Below the pieces are notes generated by a model, which had not been told where the DNA came from, made no database searches, and saw nothing but the letters and a program-made list of their open reading frames with translations. The translations under genes and the position numbers were made by a program. A stretch of DNA of 61,679 nucleotides. Origin: Verrucomicrobiota bacterium (GTDB lineage Bacteria; Verrucomicrobiota; Verrucomicrobiae; Limisphaerales; UBA11358). Where the stretch lies: positions 1-61,679 of the forward strand of contig JACZKP010000081.1 of the NCBI GenBank assembly GCA_014860005.1, written 5' to 3'. Below are positions 61,129 to 61,679 of the stretch, piece by piece. Position 1 is the stretch's first letter. Each line of letters begins with the position of its first letter.

Positions 61129-61566
61129 ATGAATGAAGAAACAAAAAAGGGACTGGTTCAAACTGGATTCGGACTCGGCGTCGGTCTGCTTCTTCTGCTA
61201 AGCATGGCCGCAGAGCCAACCGTTGTCCTTGGCTGGTTGTGGCGGATTGCAGTGTTCGTGTTCGGCCCGATAACCCTCATCGTGATCGCGGTAATTATCT
61301 GGGCGAGGCGATGTCGGCTTTTCGGTCATCGTTGGGTAGGTTGCATCTGCCAGTCGTGTCATGCACGTCGCGACGAGAACCACGATTTTCAGCAGTGTCA
61401 TTGCGTTAGGTGCGGAGTTGAACGGCATAAGCGCGGCCTCGACGGCTTCTGCGATATATGCGGTCGCTGTATGACGTGCATTGGCAGCGGCGGTTTCGCG
61501 GGAAGTTGTTCGGAATGCGGAGGCCAAGGCATTATTCGAGGTTCTTCGCTGTTTTCGGTGGAATAG
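61129..61566 (+). CDS. Membrane protein with zinc-ribbon-like Cys clusters
   Basis: 145 aa from ATG 61129, with GGAGG 6 nt upstream. Two membrane segments (about 14-30 and 35-60) are followed by a cytoplasmic Cys-rich tail: GCICQSCHARRDENHDFQQCHCVRCG and GFCDICGRCMTCIGSGGFAGSCSECGG, four to five CxxC pairs that probably bind zinc, the last resembling a DnaJ-type Cys-rich repeat. Function unknown. It is followed after 18 nt by a transposase gene. Confidence 0.7.
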   Translation: MNEETKKGLVQTGFGLGVGLLLLLSMAAEPTVVLGWLWRIAVFVFGPITLIVIAVIIWARRCRLFGHRWVGCICQSCHARRDENHDFQQCHCVRCGVERHKRGLDGFCDICGRCMTCIGSGGFAGSCSECGGQGIIRGSSLFSVE

Positions 61567-61584
61567 CCGGGTAGTCTCGCGGGC

Positions 61585-61679
61585 ATGACACCTGAGAAAC
61601 TGTTTCATGAGTTGCTGGGATTGGGATTGAACTGGGAAGTGGTCGAGAGCCGGTTTGACCAGAAAAGCGGCACGGTTTT
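61585..61679 (+). mobile_element. Start of an ISL3-family transposase gene (runs off the window)
   Basis: About 32 codons from ATG 61585: MTPEKLFHELLGLG then NWEVVESRFDQKSGTVF, the N-terminus of ISL3-type transposases. The insertion sequence's left end should lie in 61567-61584, but the terminal repeat cannot be confirmed without the other end. Confidence 0.7.

Overview
The window looks like a chromosomal contig end from a GC-rich, Gram-negative member of the Verrucomicrobiota (Pedosphaera/Limisphaera-like). This placement is inferred from gene content, not a marker-tree result. The clues are pseudopilins of the H-X9-DG type, secreted proteins with Tat or lipoprotein signals, a DUF1080 protein, a NIPSNAP protein, a large secreted GH2 enzyme, a sugar-dehydrogenase/c-heme fusion, and a GldA/GldF/GldG-like ABC system followed by DUF4340 and AsmA-like proteins. 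Housekeeping anchors are recA, ubiX, ubiD and fabG-acpP-fabF plus fabD. One partial tRNA remnant is seen; there is no intact tRNA, rRNA or CRISPR array.

Layout. 1-2830 is the right end of an integrated element (partial gene, replication-type protein, small HTH protein, tyrosine integrase) that stops at a copy of the 3' end of a tRNA-Lys gene. 2988-6625 is a minus-strand run: ubiD, an MBOAT-like membrane acyltransferase, a beta-lactamase-fold lipoprotein. 6899-7696 is a pseudopilin with a terminator. 7973-16399 is a minus-strand block of envelope and secreted proteins: GH2 enzyme, Tat-protein remnant, two secreted proteins, amidase lipoprotein, four-helix-bundle protein, sugar epimerase. 16521-19400 holds ubiX and a repeat-rich stretch with a DUF559 nuclease-like gene. 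19543-21473 is a [2Fe-2S]/PAS/SpoIIE signalling operon. 21528-32790 is a mixed block (M29 peptidase, repeat protein, MFS carrier, DUF1080, penicillin acylase family, GNAT, MetE-like, nucleotidyltransferase). 33316-39058 has recA, the sugar-dehydrogenase fusion, a degenerate rhodanese, a second pseudopilin and a NifU-type scaffold. 39180-45234 has the fatty-acid genes and a pyrimidine-nucleoside phosphorylase. 45359-46386 is a fused remnant of two defence-type genes. 48634-58175 is a long plus-strand operon from an HtrA-type protease through the Gld-like transporter to an AsmA-like giant. The right end has NIPSNAP, BI-1, a small Fe-S-like ORF, a zinc-ribbon membrane protein and the start of an ISL3-type transposase.

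The most unusual feature is a recurring class of inverted-repeat insertions made of short variant words. One sits in frame inside ubiD (34-nt arms). A second, with 24-nt arms, sits in frame inside the nucleoside phosphorylase. A third is a cassette in which inverted word tracts enclose a four-helix-bundle (bS23/Avd-fold) gene; its tracts now encode the first residues of one neighbouring gene and the last residues of the other. A DUF559 gene is similarly bracketed by palindromic words. Together they suggest a family of small palindromic mobile units, some empty and some carrying a small protein gene, that tolerate insertion in coding sequence.
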